From assembly GCA_015657535.1 (NCBI GenBank), contig JADHZB010001652.1, forward strand, positions 1-64,000: a stretch of 64,000 nt of DNA, in the 5' to 3' direction. Made by a program: the position numbers and the translations under genes. The DNA is from Nephromyces sp. MM_2019 (lineage: Eukaryota > Apicomplexa > Aconoidasida > Nephromycida). The notes beneath the pieces are model-generated. The model had not been told where the DNA came from. It saw only the letters and a list, made by a program, of their open reading frames with translations, and ran no database searches. This document shows positions 1 to 11,700 of this stretch, in pieces (within the stretch, counting starts at the first letter, position 1; each line of letters begins with the position of its first letter).

Positions 1-92
1 AAGATGAAGATGAAGATGAGGATGAAGATGAGGATGAAGATGAGGAAAAAGATGAGGATGAAGATGAGGATGAAGATGAGGATGAAGATAAA
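1..92. repeat. GATGAA/GATGAG hexamer repeat, possibly coding an acidic tail
   Basis: Near-perfect run of GATGAA and GATGAG units at the very start of the window. In the plus frame that starts at base 3 it reads as alternating Asp-Glu, with a single Glu-Lys interruption. The frame then continues through a short mixed, Tyr- and Gln-containing stretch to a TAA at 177-179. It could be the C-terminal end of an acidic protein that begins outside the window. It could equally be a noncoding simple repeat, because the surrounding A-rich plus strand fits minus-strand transcription. The repeat itself is clear; coding is a guess. Confidence 0.7.
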
Positions 93-721
93 AACGAGAC
101 TCAAGATTCAAGATATAAACATATCTACCCAAAATATTTCCTCCAACAATACAAACATAGACAAAACCCGTATCTATAAAACACCCAAATAATAGAAAAT
201 TCCATAGGATTAGAACAAAAAATATATATCGAGAGAGAAAAACAATCACTCTACTCCATAAGCTTCATATGTTTGGCAGCTTCATTCAACAAATACATAC
301 CCCGAAAAAGGTCAAATCCATCACTTTGGCTAGAAAGAAGCGAAAAGTTTGTAAATTTACCTCAAAATGAAGCCCTAATACTCTTTAAAAAACCCAAACA
401 TCTACATATTTATAGCTGCTAGACGAAGAAAGTATCAGCCTTAAAACTCGGATGAAATTCTCCATGCTCCTACGAAAATAGTAACACTCAACTAGAACGC
501 CAGCCAAGAAAAATCGAAAGCAGAGCTCTGCATGAAATCTTCAACTATAGGGAATCTTACAATCTAATTTTCGGCAGAAACTTCAAAAGCAGTGCATACT
601 AAGAACTAATGCCTTTATAGCTTGAATCTGCTTAGCAGCTTTCGTAAAGCAGTAGTAGGTAAACACACATTACAAACGTGTGCGCGACGAAAAATATCTG
701 CAATAATCAAGAAAAATCCAC

Positions 722-2249
722 CTGAATTAGCCGTTTGAACATCGTCCGAGGAGCGAGTACTTCCAGGAAGCTTTTCCTCCGTTTTCTCAACATCTATACA
801 CACGAAATAGAGTTTTAAGGACCTGCTGAACAGCCAAGAGAAACGCTTTTACAGAGAAGAGAGCAATCCCCCAAAGCCAATGGAGAATATGAAGTGGAAA
901 AAATAAAAAGCAATAAACATACACAAAGAGTAGATATAGGAATTAAAAGGATTACCACGCGAATTTTTTTGCATTAAGATCAAATGAATTAGAGAAAAAC
1001 TTCAGAGATTTTGATTGGGGGATATATACCGAAGTCACAGATGGCATGAGAGGAGACTAGTAAACGTAGCTTTGAGAGAATATCTTTATTGTAGCTTTTA
1101 GACTATAAAAATCGAGCAGAAAAGGAAGAAAAACATCTAAAACGCCAGAAAAATACCTGCTGCCAAGCTTTCTTTTAATAAATTGAGTAATCGAAGTGGA
1201 AGAGCCAGCTCATGCCACTGCTCATCTGTTAGTTGCCGTAAACTATCTGTGGTAAACAGCATAAGCAGTGTGTGTGCTTAGGAAATCATGAAAGAGATTT
1301 TACATTAAAAAAACTCCCTTTGCAAAAAAACAATTGCATCAGCTGAGCTTTCACTCCACAATTTTATCTCATCACTCTGCACAGTTTGAATTTACAGACA
1401 CAACACTCATGTCCGGAAAACAACTTGAAAAATGCACATAAAAATATATGGAATTACACCATCTTCTTCCTTTAAGCAAAACAACAGTAATTAAACCATC
1501 TTCTTCCTCACAATAAACCATGATATTTCAGTGTATTAAACCCAATTTTCCTTCAAAGAACAAAATTCTCATGATAATCCCAAAGCCATGGATTAAAGCT
1601 GAGTTTTAGCTTGAAAAAGCTTAAAAACACAGCAGAAAGCTTTTCCTAGATTTAGTATCACAAGTCTATCCTAAAGATCTATAGAAAACAAGCGAATTTC
1701 ACGCACAATGAACTCACACATAGACACAGAGCAACTTAAAAAGCTACGAGAGCTCTCTCGCATCTCATTCAAATATCTTGGAATGCATATTTATAACGAG
1801 TTGAAGCTATCAGAAAGTATGAAAGAATAATTAAAACTAAAATCCAAGATAAGCAAGCAATATAAAATGATTTTTTTTGAGAGATCTAAATGAATTTCCT
1901 TTAGGTTAAAGATGGTAACATATCCATGTCCTATAAAACGCAGACACACACACACACACACACACACATAGGAGCTAGGTGATTTGCAAAGACCTTGAAT
2001 ACCCTGCTATTCAAAATTAGCAAGCTTAAACACCCTATGATAACCTCAAAAAGCCTCTTTGAAAATTGAGAAACATCATAACAATACACACCTAAGTTTT
2101 AACGCTTGAAGAAAGAAATCACCGAGAATAATGCAAGGGTTATCATGATTGTTCACTGCATCCAAGACTATTTTAGAATTTTTAACCCTTTAAATATAGA
2201 AAAAGATAGATTTTTACCTAGAGTATCCAACCAATTGTCATTGACAATC
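722..2249 (-). CDS. unidentified protein with a SAM-like helical segment (three exons seen)
   Basis: Three minus-strand exons join with matching phases: 2218-2249, 1157-1246 and 722-793. Each has an AG acceptor and a GT donor (gtaaaa, gtattt, gtggat). The join gives NDNWLDTLDSLRQLTDEQW, then an HELALPLRLLNLLKESL helix, then an acidic Ser/Thr-rich segment (VEKTEEKLPGSTRSSDD). The pattern 'LR-LTDEQW-x-LALPLRL--LLK' resembles the SAM-like helical bundle motif (LT-x-E-x-W-x-L-x-P-L-x-L) found as a small domain in many protist and algal proteins; that is pattern recall, not a search. Further exons must lie upstream of 2249 (one candidate ends near 2320) and downstream of 722, but I could not place them. 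The A-rich plus strand here agrees with minus-strand transcription. Function unknown. Confidence 0.5.
1945..1968. repeat. (CA)n microsatellite
   Basis: Uninterrupted CA dinucleotide run of about 12 units in an otherwise unremarkable A-rich stretch. It lies in the probable intron between the exons at 1157-1246 and 2218-2249. Confidence 0.9.
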
Positions 2250-2430
2250 CTGTAGAAGATGAAAGAAGAAAGAAAATATTGAAGAAACTTTCCGTAAGAG
2301 AGAACGCAAAAAAAAGTCCATTCTGGGAGCTCGTAATACGCAGAATATCTCAGGTTTTGTCTAGCTTTCACCAAATCAAAGGAAAATTACAGCAGTTCAA
2401 ACAGTGCAGCATAGAAGGATTATGTTTGTG

Positions 2431-2550
2431 ATAGCTTCAGTCTATCATCAGTGTAGCATGGAGAATCTCTAGCTTGTAATAGCTTCAGTCCATCAGCACT
2501 ACAACACAGAGAATCTCCACCTCCTGCTAGCTTCAGTTTATCATCTACTA
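2431..2550. repeat. 48-bp imperfect tandem repeat, about 2.4 copies
   Basis: The block starting ATAGCTTCAGT recurs at about 2431, 2479 and 2527 (the third copy begins TAGCTTCAG), a constant 48-base period. Copies share the AGCTTCAGT core and a GAGAATCTC element and differ by scattered substitutions. No recognisable exon lies inside it. Confidence 0.75.
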
Positions 2551-3194
2551 GCCTTTTTCTAAACATAAAACATACCAGGGGCTATAAAATAAGCAAAAAG
2601 CAGCAACAGCTAGGGCTCTAATGATAAAAAAAGACCTTCAAAACGAATCTAAACCTGTATTAGACATTCTTCAAATTATAAAGAATATAGTATCTATTGT
2701 AGAAGATTTAAAAAGTGATACGCAGATTTCAATTTACACACGCAATATAAAGTTTGATGAAATTTATCGCATTCTAAAATTCATGCTGCAAATTATGAAA
2801 AGATGAGGCAACTAAAGTGAATTGAAAAAACCACACGAAAACCAGTGAAACATCCTCTTTGCAGATGTGCAATAATATCTAAAAAAATAGCAGCCACAGT
2901 CAGCAGAATGTCTTCATTGAAGCCTCCTTATTCCTTATACCATATTATGACCTCGAAGGTTGAATGCATACTCCCTATAAAGTATCAGTACTAGGTTACC
3001 CAAGCAGCACAGTCGCTACAAAGAACTCGGAAAAACTGGGAGTTAAAAGAGCACTGAACTATTTAAAAAAGCTGAGCATTAAACAAGATGTTCATGCAAG
3101 GTTAAAGCATCCTATTTCTGATACCCATTCTTCAAAAAGAGCTTCATTTAGCACAGAAGAAACAGGTAGAGGAGGAAAAAGAGAGTGTAAAATG

Positions 3195-3275
3195 TATATA
3201 TACACACACAAATATAAAAAATATACACACACAGCCATAAAACATATACATACACACACACGCACGCACATATAG
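3195..3275. repeat. CA/TA-rich microsatellite cluster
   Basis: Several short (CA)n and (TA)n runs interspersed with A-rich sequence, continuing to a cacacacgcacgcaca stretch. Open frames across it on either strand have only Thr/His/Tyr or Val/Cys repeats and are not supported as coding. Confidence 0.75.
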
Positions 3276-6200
3276 GAGGCTATATACACTCAAGTAGGGG
3301 CAAAGATAGCAGATAAATTATCTCTTTTAACAGATTAATCTAACACTCGAGAGAGGCAAAGGGACTCCTAGCACAGGTAGTAATCCCATAGTGAAAGAGA
3401 TACTGAAGAAAAAGGGAAAAAAATTGTAGAAGCAGCTCTTAAGGTAATAATTTGTCCAAATATACAGACTTAATACATTCAGCATGCAATCCTACAACGA
3501 AACAGAAAAAGTATGAAAATCACAAACGAATGCCTTCAATAGTTTATAAAGAAGAAGTGAAAAAAGGATCTAAATAGCTTTTCTCGCATTGAATACGCGA
3601 AATACAAGACTACAATGAGAGTGAATGTATACACTTCATTCTCGGTGATGCTCCCTCAATCCGCAAAGGCTGCATGCCCCACCGGGCTTATCAAACTTAT
3701 TTTTTTTGCGAACCATAATATGCCACTCTATCAGAGGCTAAGATTACTATGCTGCAGGCTGCAAAACCGTAGTAATACAAAGTATCAGAGAGCCACAATA
3801 ATGGAGAGATTACACCTAAAATAGAATGAAATATTTTTTTAAATATAAGCGATAATCCCATCAAATTATATTCATTTTCATCGAAAATCGGTATAAGCAA
3901 CATCTAAAATAGATCACGGTACTGCACATGAAGAAGGTGTCGTTTCTCTTCATATAGCTTGCAGCAACACACAGATGAAGCGGAAAAAACATTTTTCATC
4001 AACGAGCTGCAGAATAACAGTTTTTCAAGTTTTACCTATTTACGTAAACTTCTATATCCTCTGGCGGTCTCTTTAGCCTTCGGCCAATCTTAATCAGGAG
4101 CTCTCTAACCTGAAAAAGTTCGGTATACGTACAGTGTTTGGGCATGTCAGACTAAAGTAGAAGATAGTCTGCAAATTTTCGATATGTTCATTATCATAAA
4201 AATAAAGTATATTCTAGCACTTTTTCATATAAAAAAAAACGCCTTACTAGTGGTTTTAGTAATAAATTATCAGTGGAAGGCTGAAGAAGTGAATCAATCA
4301 AAATTTCAAGTGTAAAGATAGTGTGCATCGCGAACTTAGTTAAGTAGCGTGGTAGGTACAGACGCAGAGCAACTTTTAATTCTGTATAGTGTCCGGCGTA
4401 GTAGGAGATTTTCCTACTTTTTTTATGAAAATTTTCTGTTTTTTCATGAATCTCATGAAGAAATCTGGCAGCGGTTTATAGTAGTGACTAATTTAAAAAA
4501 AGTAGAAAGCTCCTGAAGCAACCTATCAACAAATTCAGTGAGAAGCTTTTGATGTCTGGAACTCAATCGAGAGGGAAACCTGCTTCTAGTCTTCGACCTC
4601 AACCTAGAAAACTCCATTCATTTTTGATTAGTCCAGAACAATAATGGTAGAATAAACAGAATCTACTCCTATGCACTTAAACCTCTATATGGATAACTTG
4701 AGAAGCCAGGCTTAAGTCACTAAAGTTCCGAAAGAAACACACAAAAAATTCTTCACTCAATACTTATTTATTAATACAAGGGTCCTCAGTCTCTGATCCC
4801 GAGACACTCGTTACAATCCACCTAACTAAGTCCAATCGAAAATCAACAATTACAAAGCAAATTCTGCTCCGATATTTAGCGTTAGTTGCAAGCGAGAGAT
4901 TTTAAGGGAGTTGTAGCACTGGAAAACAAGAATGTCAGCGGAAATTCATACAGATCAAATCGCTGGAGCCACACGATTAGGCAGCAGCTTCAAAGTCGTG
5001 GATACATTTGAAACCATTTTTTGTGGGAGTTGCTAAGTTGTGCGCAGTTCTCGACGTTGCTTTCAGCGGAATACACAAAAAACTATCCTTTTCATGATTC
5101 ATAGAAATTACTTTTCCCAAGAACAAGGGTTATCTACTGATTTGACAAGTCATAGTAATCACTGGTTAGAAAAAAAGGGGGAATCAGCAGGATATTTCGT
5201 TATTTTTACTGCAATAAATCTCGGTCAGCTAATTACCTCGTTAGCGTCGTCCATAAGGCTTTCTGTGAATTTCTGATTCTACTGCTAGGTACCACACGTG
5301 TATCAAGATATTCAGTGTTTTTGCTAGGTTCCGCATGCACAGTATCAAGAGTGTTTTTGAAAGCAAAACGATCCTACGACCCACGAAAAAACGTTAATTT
5401 TCAAGCAATAGGCGCTGGCAGCTAGCATTTTTACCGAGTGACAAGAGGGTGCCGGGCGTATATCATGCAACTGCGAGCGACATTGTAGCAGAGATGAGCC
5501 ACGCAGGTAGCTTTATGCTGCGCTCTGCGACCAAATATACCAGCAACTACGATACCAGCGTTGCTATAGCAAAGCTTTGCATTTGGAATTTCTATAGAAT
5601 CTAAAACATTAATGCTAGTAGTAATTATTTACCAATAAGCAGTAACATCAAAATAATTAATGATTTCCTAATAAAGAGTCGCTTTTTTAGTTTCCTGTAA
5701 AAGAAATAAAAAGTACCCCTACGGCGAAGGCCAATTCTACGCTGCGCTTTCTTTTTAGCATAAACTAGCAAAATTGTGTGAATTAGGCCGGTATACATCT
5801 GCAACAATCGTCAAGAGAAGAGGCAAAGAATTTTCATTCTGTTTCATTACTGTCACCAGTCACAATGACCTAAGCATTTATGCGCAAGATTGAATCTTCA
5901 GCAAAAAAACATTCGAGCCTTGCATAATGAAGAAATTAGTTGGTATTTTACACAACTTCGCTTCATAAAAAGCCTCTTCCTATAAATTATTAGAAACCCT
6001 CCAAAATCCTCCAGGCATAAAACGGGTAATGTGGTATCGAAAAACGTTTCAAGCGGAAAAGATGCTATGGAGCCTTTTTTCTCAGTTTTTCATCGACTTC
6101 TTGATGATTTTGTTATGTTGAGGAGAGTGAGTCTTAGCATCAAGTTCCTAGGAACTGTTACTACTCCATTTATTCCAGAGGAATTTCTTGTTTTTCATTA

Positions 6201-7271
6201 CTTATCCGTTGACTGCGTTTTTTTTTGGTACATTAAACGCAAGGTAAGCTCTCTGCTACGAGTGGCCTTAGGGTAGCTATAGCTTTTCTCTAGAATATAT
6301 AAAATGAAGCAGTGATTCGGGTTAGAAAGTTTACGTCACTCTAGATCTTCACCTACACGCATATAGCACTCTCGTGATGAAGTTTTTTTCAATAAAACAT
6401 CCAGGAGAGAGTGACCCCACTAATCATAGAATTTTTGCTGTTTGCCGACTAGAACTAAGTACAGTACGACGGCCGGCAAGACAACCCAGCATATATTTTT
6501 TAGAGTCATTTCAGCGAAAGAGTTTGCCAGTCGCTTTATGTCGGTAAAAGATTGATATTTTTTGCTACCGTGAAATGAATAAGTGAAATCTTTGATAACT
6601 AGATGCTGCAAGATGATATCTTTTCTGCATGAAAGCTTTCTTTGCTGCTCATCAGATGAGCGCGGGATTGTAATAACACAATGCTCCCTAAGCTAGGGCC
6701 TGCATAATTTTTTTAGGCGATAAAAATAGCATATACCTTTGCTTATTGAATATTTTGTAAAAGCAGTTGACCGAAATTTCTGGTTTTTAAAAGAGCGCGT
6801 GTTTAGCAAGGATTTACTGTAATCCCTTTACACCAGCATATACTGTGAAAGGCACTAATCGCTATTTTATAAAGCTATTTCTCTGTGAAAAAAGAAAGAA
6901 AAGTAGAAAGAAATAACGAGAGGGTTCTGGTAATGAAAAGATGTACCCCTATGTACACGTAAAAAATACTGTGTGACCGCACAATGGTTGTATAGCATCG
7001 CTTTGGCTTTCCCGCTAGAGAATAATATTTTCATCCTCATCTTACTACACAAAAATGCCGAGAAGCTTCAGCACTTTTCGTCGATTTTTTGCATCATTTT
7101 TTTGTAAAGATGATGAACTAAGACTTAAAATTCAGTCTGCTTAGTCAACTCTTAACATTTCAAAATTTTTCATAAAAAGCCCAAGAATTGAGATCAAACA
7201 TACTTCCACTCAAAGCTGCTTGCTAGTTAACACTAAAAACAATGTAAATTTTGCCTATTTAGGCAGAAATT

Positions 7272-7296
7272 CGGTAATTCTTTCAAGGAATTACCG
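7272..7296. repeat. small perfect inverted repeat
   Basis: Arms CGGTAATTC (7272-7280) and GAATTACCG (7288-7296) are exact complements separated by a 7-base loop. It lies in AT-rich noncoding DNA. No function is evident. Confidence 0.7.
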
Positions 7297-7839
7297 CAAA
7301 ATTGAGAGTAAGAATCTGATTATACTAGGAAATGCGAGAACTTAATTAAGCAAAAAAAAAGTCACCAACATGACTTTGAAAGTTCATAATAAAAGTTTTG
7401 TTTCCTTAATTAACTGAAGCTAAAGACTTTTTCCTAGAAAAACTTAAATAAGAAAAGTCTTAAATCATTGAGGTAAGCTGCCAAAAAATCAAGTGATCAC
7501 AGATTGCTATATTTTTACATGTATAAAGTTTGTCTTCAGAAGTATCTCATTTCTTTGTCATGGTGCTCCGTATAAGCATGAGGTTTATAAGACATATGCA
7601 GCCGTATATAGAAGGAAAACAAGCGAATTCAATCAGAAATTTTGGCGCCATAACTCTCCATGCCTAAAAGAAGTTTAAGCCTTGTAACGTTTTTAGGTAA
7701 AAAGTATAAAATATTAATTTCTCAAAAAACAACCTTCAATTTCGCTCCTGTTCTCGATTGTGAAGGATAAAAAAACAATCATCTTCAACTAAAATTTTTA
7801 GGGAATTTCATCGAAAAGACCACAGAATATCTTTATAGC

Positions 7840-7890
7840 ATTTGATCTAATAGGGAAAAAATACTAATTTTTTTTCCTATTAGATCAAAT
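7840..7890. repeat. 22-bp-arm inverted repeat (hairpin)
   Basis: The left arm 7840-7861 starts ATTTGATCTAATAGG and continues into A-residues. The right arm 7868-7890 is T-residues followed by CCTATTAGATCAAAT. The arms pair with one mismatch across a loop of about 6 bases. It sits about 850 bases beyond the PIG-O stop codon. It may be a chance AT-rich palindrome, a fold-back element or an RNA hairpin. Confidence 0.75.
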
Positions 7891-8737
7891 TTACAGCCTC
7901 TTAATACGATTAAAATTTAATGAGCAGCAACAAAACTTGGCTGAAAGCTGCGCAATATCTTATTTCCAAAATCATTTTCTTCACAATAGGCTCAAATCTC
8001 TTTTTTGTAGCAAACGAGTAAACCTTATAAAATAAACATTAAGCATTAATTTATACCCAATTATTTGGTCAAATGAAGCAAAAACGTCTAGTCCTAAGAA
8101 ACAAAAGGATTTAAACAATTCTTTGGGCATTTTTGAATTTTTAAAACTTTATGGGCTTTCCAGTTATAAAAATTCCGTTTTTGACTGGAAAATTTGGATA
8201 TTTTTTTATAAATAATTGCATATAAGGTAAAACTATATTTTCAAGCAACCCCATTTATAGAGCAAGTTCTAACTCCATAATCAAATTTTATCGTGTTTGC
8301 ACCTTATCCAAAAAATTTTGTTATACTCTCACCGGTACGTTATCCTTTAGGACAATCATCGACGTCATCCCAAAAATTTGTTTACTGAACATGGGCGCCA
8401 ACCACCTATAACGAGAGAAGAAAAAATAGAGTAGCATAGTTTTTTTTCAGATTAAATATTACAAATAATGTGTACAACTATTTATTTGGTAAGAAAAAAA
8501 AAATTAAATCTTCACAAACCTTTTTTTAGAGATAAAAAAAAATAAAATTTTTCCACCTCTTGATTTTTTTTAAAAATATTTTCTAAACATCCCAAAATCC
8601 GTAAAAAACCTTTTTTGCACTGTACGTACAGCCCGGGATATACACTTCATGTAATTAAAAAAAGTATTTTTTTGGCCACACAAATTTTTCAAAGCAAAAT
8701 TGCTTGATCTAAATAGACAATCACAATCCTATTGAAC

Positions 8738-11700
8738 TTACCAAAAGGCCAGCTGGGATAACTTGAATTTCACAAAACAGTTAGCTTGGTATTCAAGGGT
8801 ATTTTTCAAGTAACTGCTGGAAAATTTTTCCGCCTCTGAATTTGCAAATTGCTTTCTGTGCTTGATTTCTTCAAAAACAATAAAAATCAATCCGCTCAAC
8901 TGATCATCTTTATTTTTTGCTCCATGAGCCGCAGATTGAGATATTCTTAGCAAAACAACTAAATACAAAAACAAAGTAAAGATAGAAAAAATTCCAAACA
9001 TACTAATATAAACAAGCAATGGAGATATTATCAGGTTAAACTTTTCTACTCCAACAAAGGCTGCCATAACAGGAATTCGAGTTAAAGTCATCCTGAATCC
9101 TAGCAAATAGTAACTATTGAGCATTAGACAAAATATAATACAAATTATGCTAGCATCCTGCAATAAAAAATCTGAAGAAGGATTTTTTTTTGAAGCCTCT
9201 TGGGGATAAGCAACTCCAGTAGAGATAGCATTGAGCTTGGATGATACAGGCTTCAAGATTCCTTCAGTTTCGGCTGGAAATTCCGGTAACTCTGAATTTT
9301 TTTTAGGAATAGCATCTTCAAGTGAGATATTTATCGGATTTTCGACCAAGCCAAAAATGATTTTTGCTATTGTAGCGCATTGAGCAAAAATTTTTGCTGG
9401 TTTTATAATTCTGATGAAAGCGTTATAATCTATTAGACTCGTCATATTTTTTATTTCCCGTTTTCCATGTATCTCCAGTGGTATCTCGGAAAATTTTTTT
9501 TTTTCTTCGCATGTCTTTTTGAGGAGAGAAGTAGCAGAAGTGATTTCAGTTTTGTTGTAGCCTTCGCATTCAATTGGTGTAATCAAAATAATTTTTGCAA
9601 GCAGCAATAACTCAGCTAAGATAATGCATAGCAAAACTACGTTAAAATCCCTCTGCAAAATCAAAACCGGAAAAAAAAAGGCGGAAAGTAATATATAAAG
9701 TAGGCTTGCGAGTGTCTTTGAGCTGAAAGCAACTTTTTTAAAGAATTCCCTCCGGTAAGAAAATTCCTGAAAATCGTATTTTGGCCTCAGTGAACGCACC
9801 GAATAGTTTGAAGAAAATAGCAGAGATAATATTTCAACTGCAGAGATAAAATAAACTATCCGTGGCAGAATAAGCAAAAGATTCTCCCGTAGTGGTGGAG
9901 CACTCAAGAAGAAAAAAGCTTCTTTGAAGGCTTTATTATCCTCATGATTAAAGAGTCCCGCATTTAGAAGAATAAATCCCCAAAATTTATCCGATTTTAC
10001 GAGATGAAGAAGGAATATTAAACATCCTTGTGTAATCCAGCATATCGAGTAGAACCAAAACGCTTCTCCGGTCAGATTGCAATAAAAATTCCTCCAAAAA
10101 AAGATAAAAATTTTTAGGGTAGCAACTAAAGTTGCTATAGATGTTATTGCAAACATATTCTTGAAGAGCCACACAATGAAAGTGGATTTTTCGCCCCCCG
10201 TGTTGTAAACTTCAACTTGTACAGCCAATATATTTCCAATCCAGAATAAAAGCACAAAGCTAAAAAACCTGAAAAAAAATTTCAAAGTTATAAATTGGCA
10301 TGGAAAATTTCCTTCTTTGCAAAAAACGCAAAATTGTTCCTTCTTCACTTCATATCAATGAAAAAAACAATATTTCCTAGATTCAAAAAAAAATTCAAAA
10401 TCCAATATCAAAAACTCCATAGGATGCCCATCTAATGCAGTGCATAGTTGCAAAGATTGGGCTTAGAAAATGTAGGTGGTAAGGGGTTAAGATGATTAAA
10501 GTACCGAATAAGCATATTTTTAGGGCTGATAAAAAGAATTTTTTAAGTTTTTACCAATAGCTACAATACTACAAATTTATCAATTAATATATGACGTTCA
10601 ACCAAAGCCAGGTTTTTCAGCATAATAAAATTGGAAAGTTTTTATCGTTTGAATTTTTAAAAAATAATAAGAAAAAAAAAGATAGGCTTAGCATCTAAGC
10701 TAAAATGATGCATCTAAACGGCTAACCTCGTCGTCGTGTTAAATCCGAAATGTTTTGATTGATTTTTCGTGCCGTAAAACAGAATAATCAAAGTCATTAA
10801 AAATCGAATGTAAACCTCTTCTTGAAGAGCATAATTGTAGGAAAAATTGCAAAAAGAAGGCGTTAAAATAGCAGCATATTCAAAGACATAATATTCATTC
10901 ATTGCTTTACCTAAATCAAACTTTTTAAGGCACAAAACTAATGATTTTTTAAGGGCTCTGAGCCCGCGAAAAAACACAAATAAATAACTCTGGCCACTTA
11001 GTGGGATAGTTTGACATAAACCTATCCATTTCTGCTGCAAAAAAACTCTTGAATAAAATGTATTATTGCAAATAAACGTCTTGAAAATCTTTATAAGATT
11101 AATAGCAAAAATTAAAAAATAAAATATAATAGATTTCCATAGAAATTTCGACGAGGAAAAATTATTACGATAATAGGAAAAAACCCAGCAAAAATCCTTA
11201 AAACTCAATAATTTTCCAGCAAAGGTAAAGTAATTTTTCCCACACACAAAAAAAAAGAGTTCATCAATATAAATAACAAATACTGCCAAAATAAGCATTA
11301 AAAAAACATTAAAAAAAAGATTTAAATAGACGAACTTGTTTAATTGACAAAACGTAAAAATAGCAAATAAACCTATAAATGCATACAATATCGTCATTAA
11401 ACGCTTTATTTCTGGTACAGCTAAAATCTTTATATTTTTTCTAGCCATAATACAATCAAATAACAATTTAAGCTCTTTTGGAGGTAGTTGAAAAGCATAC
11501 CCATCGTAAATTAATTTCAGTTTACTATTTGAAGAATCGTTTTTTTTTAAAAAAAAATTGCACACACTTTTAATTGGGAATACAAAGTCTTTTAAAGCAA
11601 TAATTTCTTGTCTGCATTCGCCATTTACTTCTACTAAGTTGCTTATTCTGGACTCTAAATAAGCATACCTAGATGCAAATTCACTTTTCTTTAAAGCTTC

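Larger units (their letters stand above)
2551..8737. other. about 6 kb without a recognisable gene
   Basis: Only short open frames occur, all of 60-100 codons and none protein-like enough to call. One plus-strand frame (2621-2806) is Lys/Ile/Asp-rich, as expected from A-rich sequence. From about 7.2 kb to 8.7 kb the sequence becomes very AT-rich, with homopolymer A and T runs and several hairpins (7272-7296, 7840-7890). It lies downstream of the 3' end of the PIG-O gene. Unrecognised short exons may exist. Confidence 0.5.
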
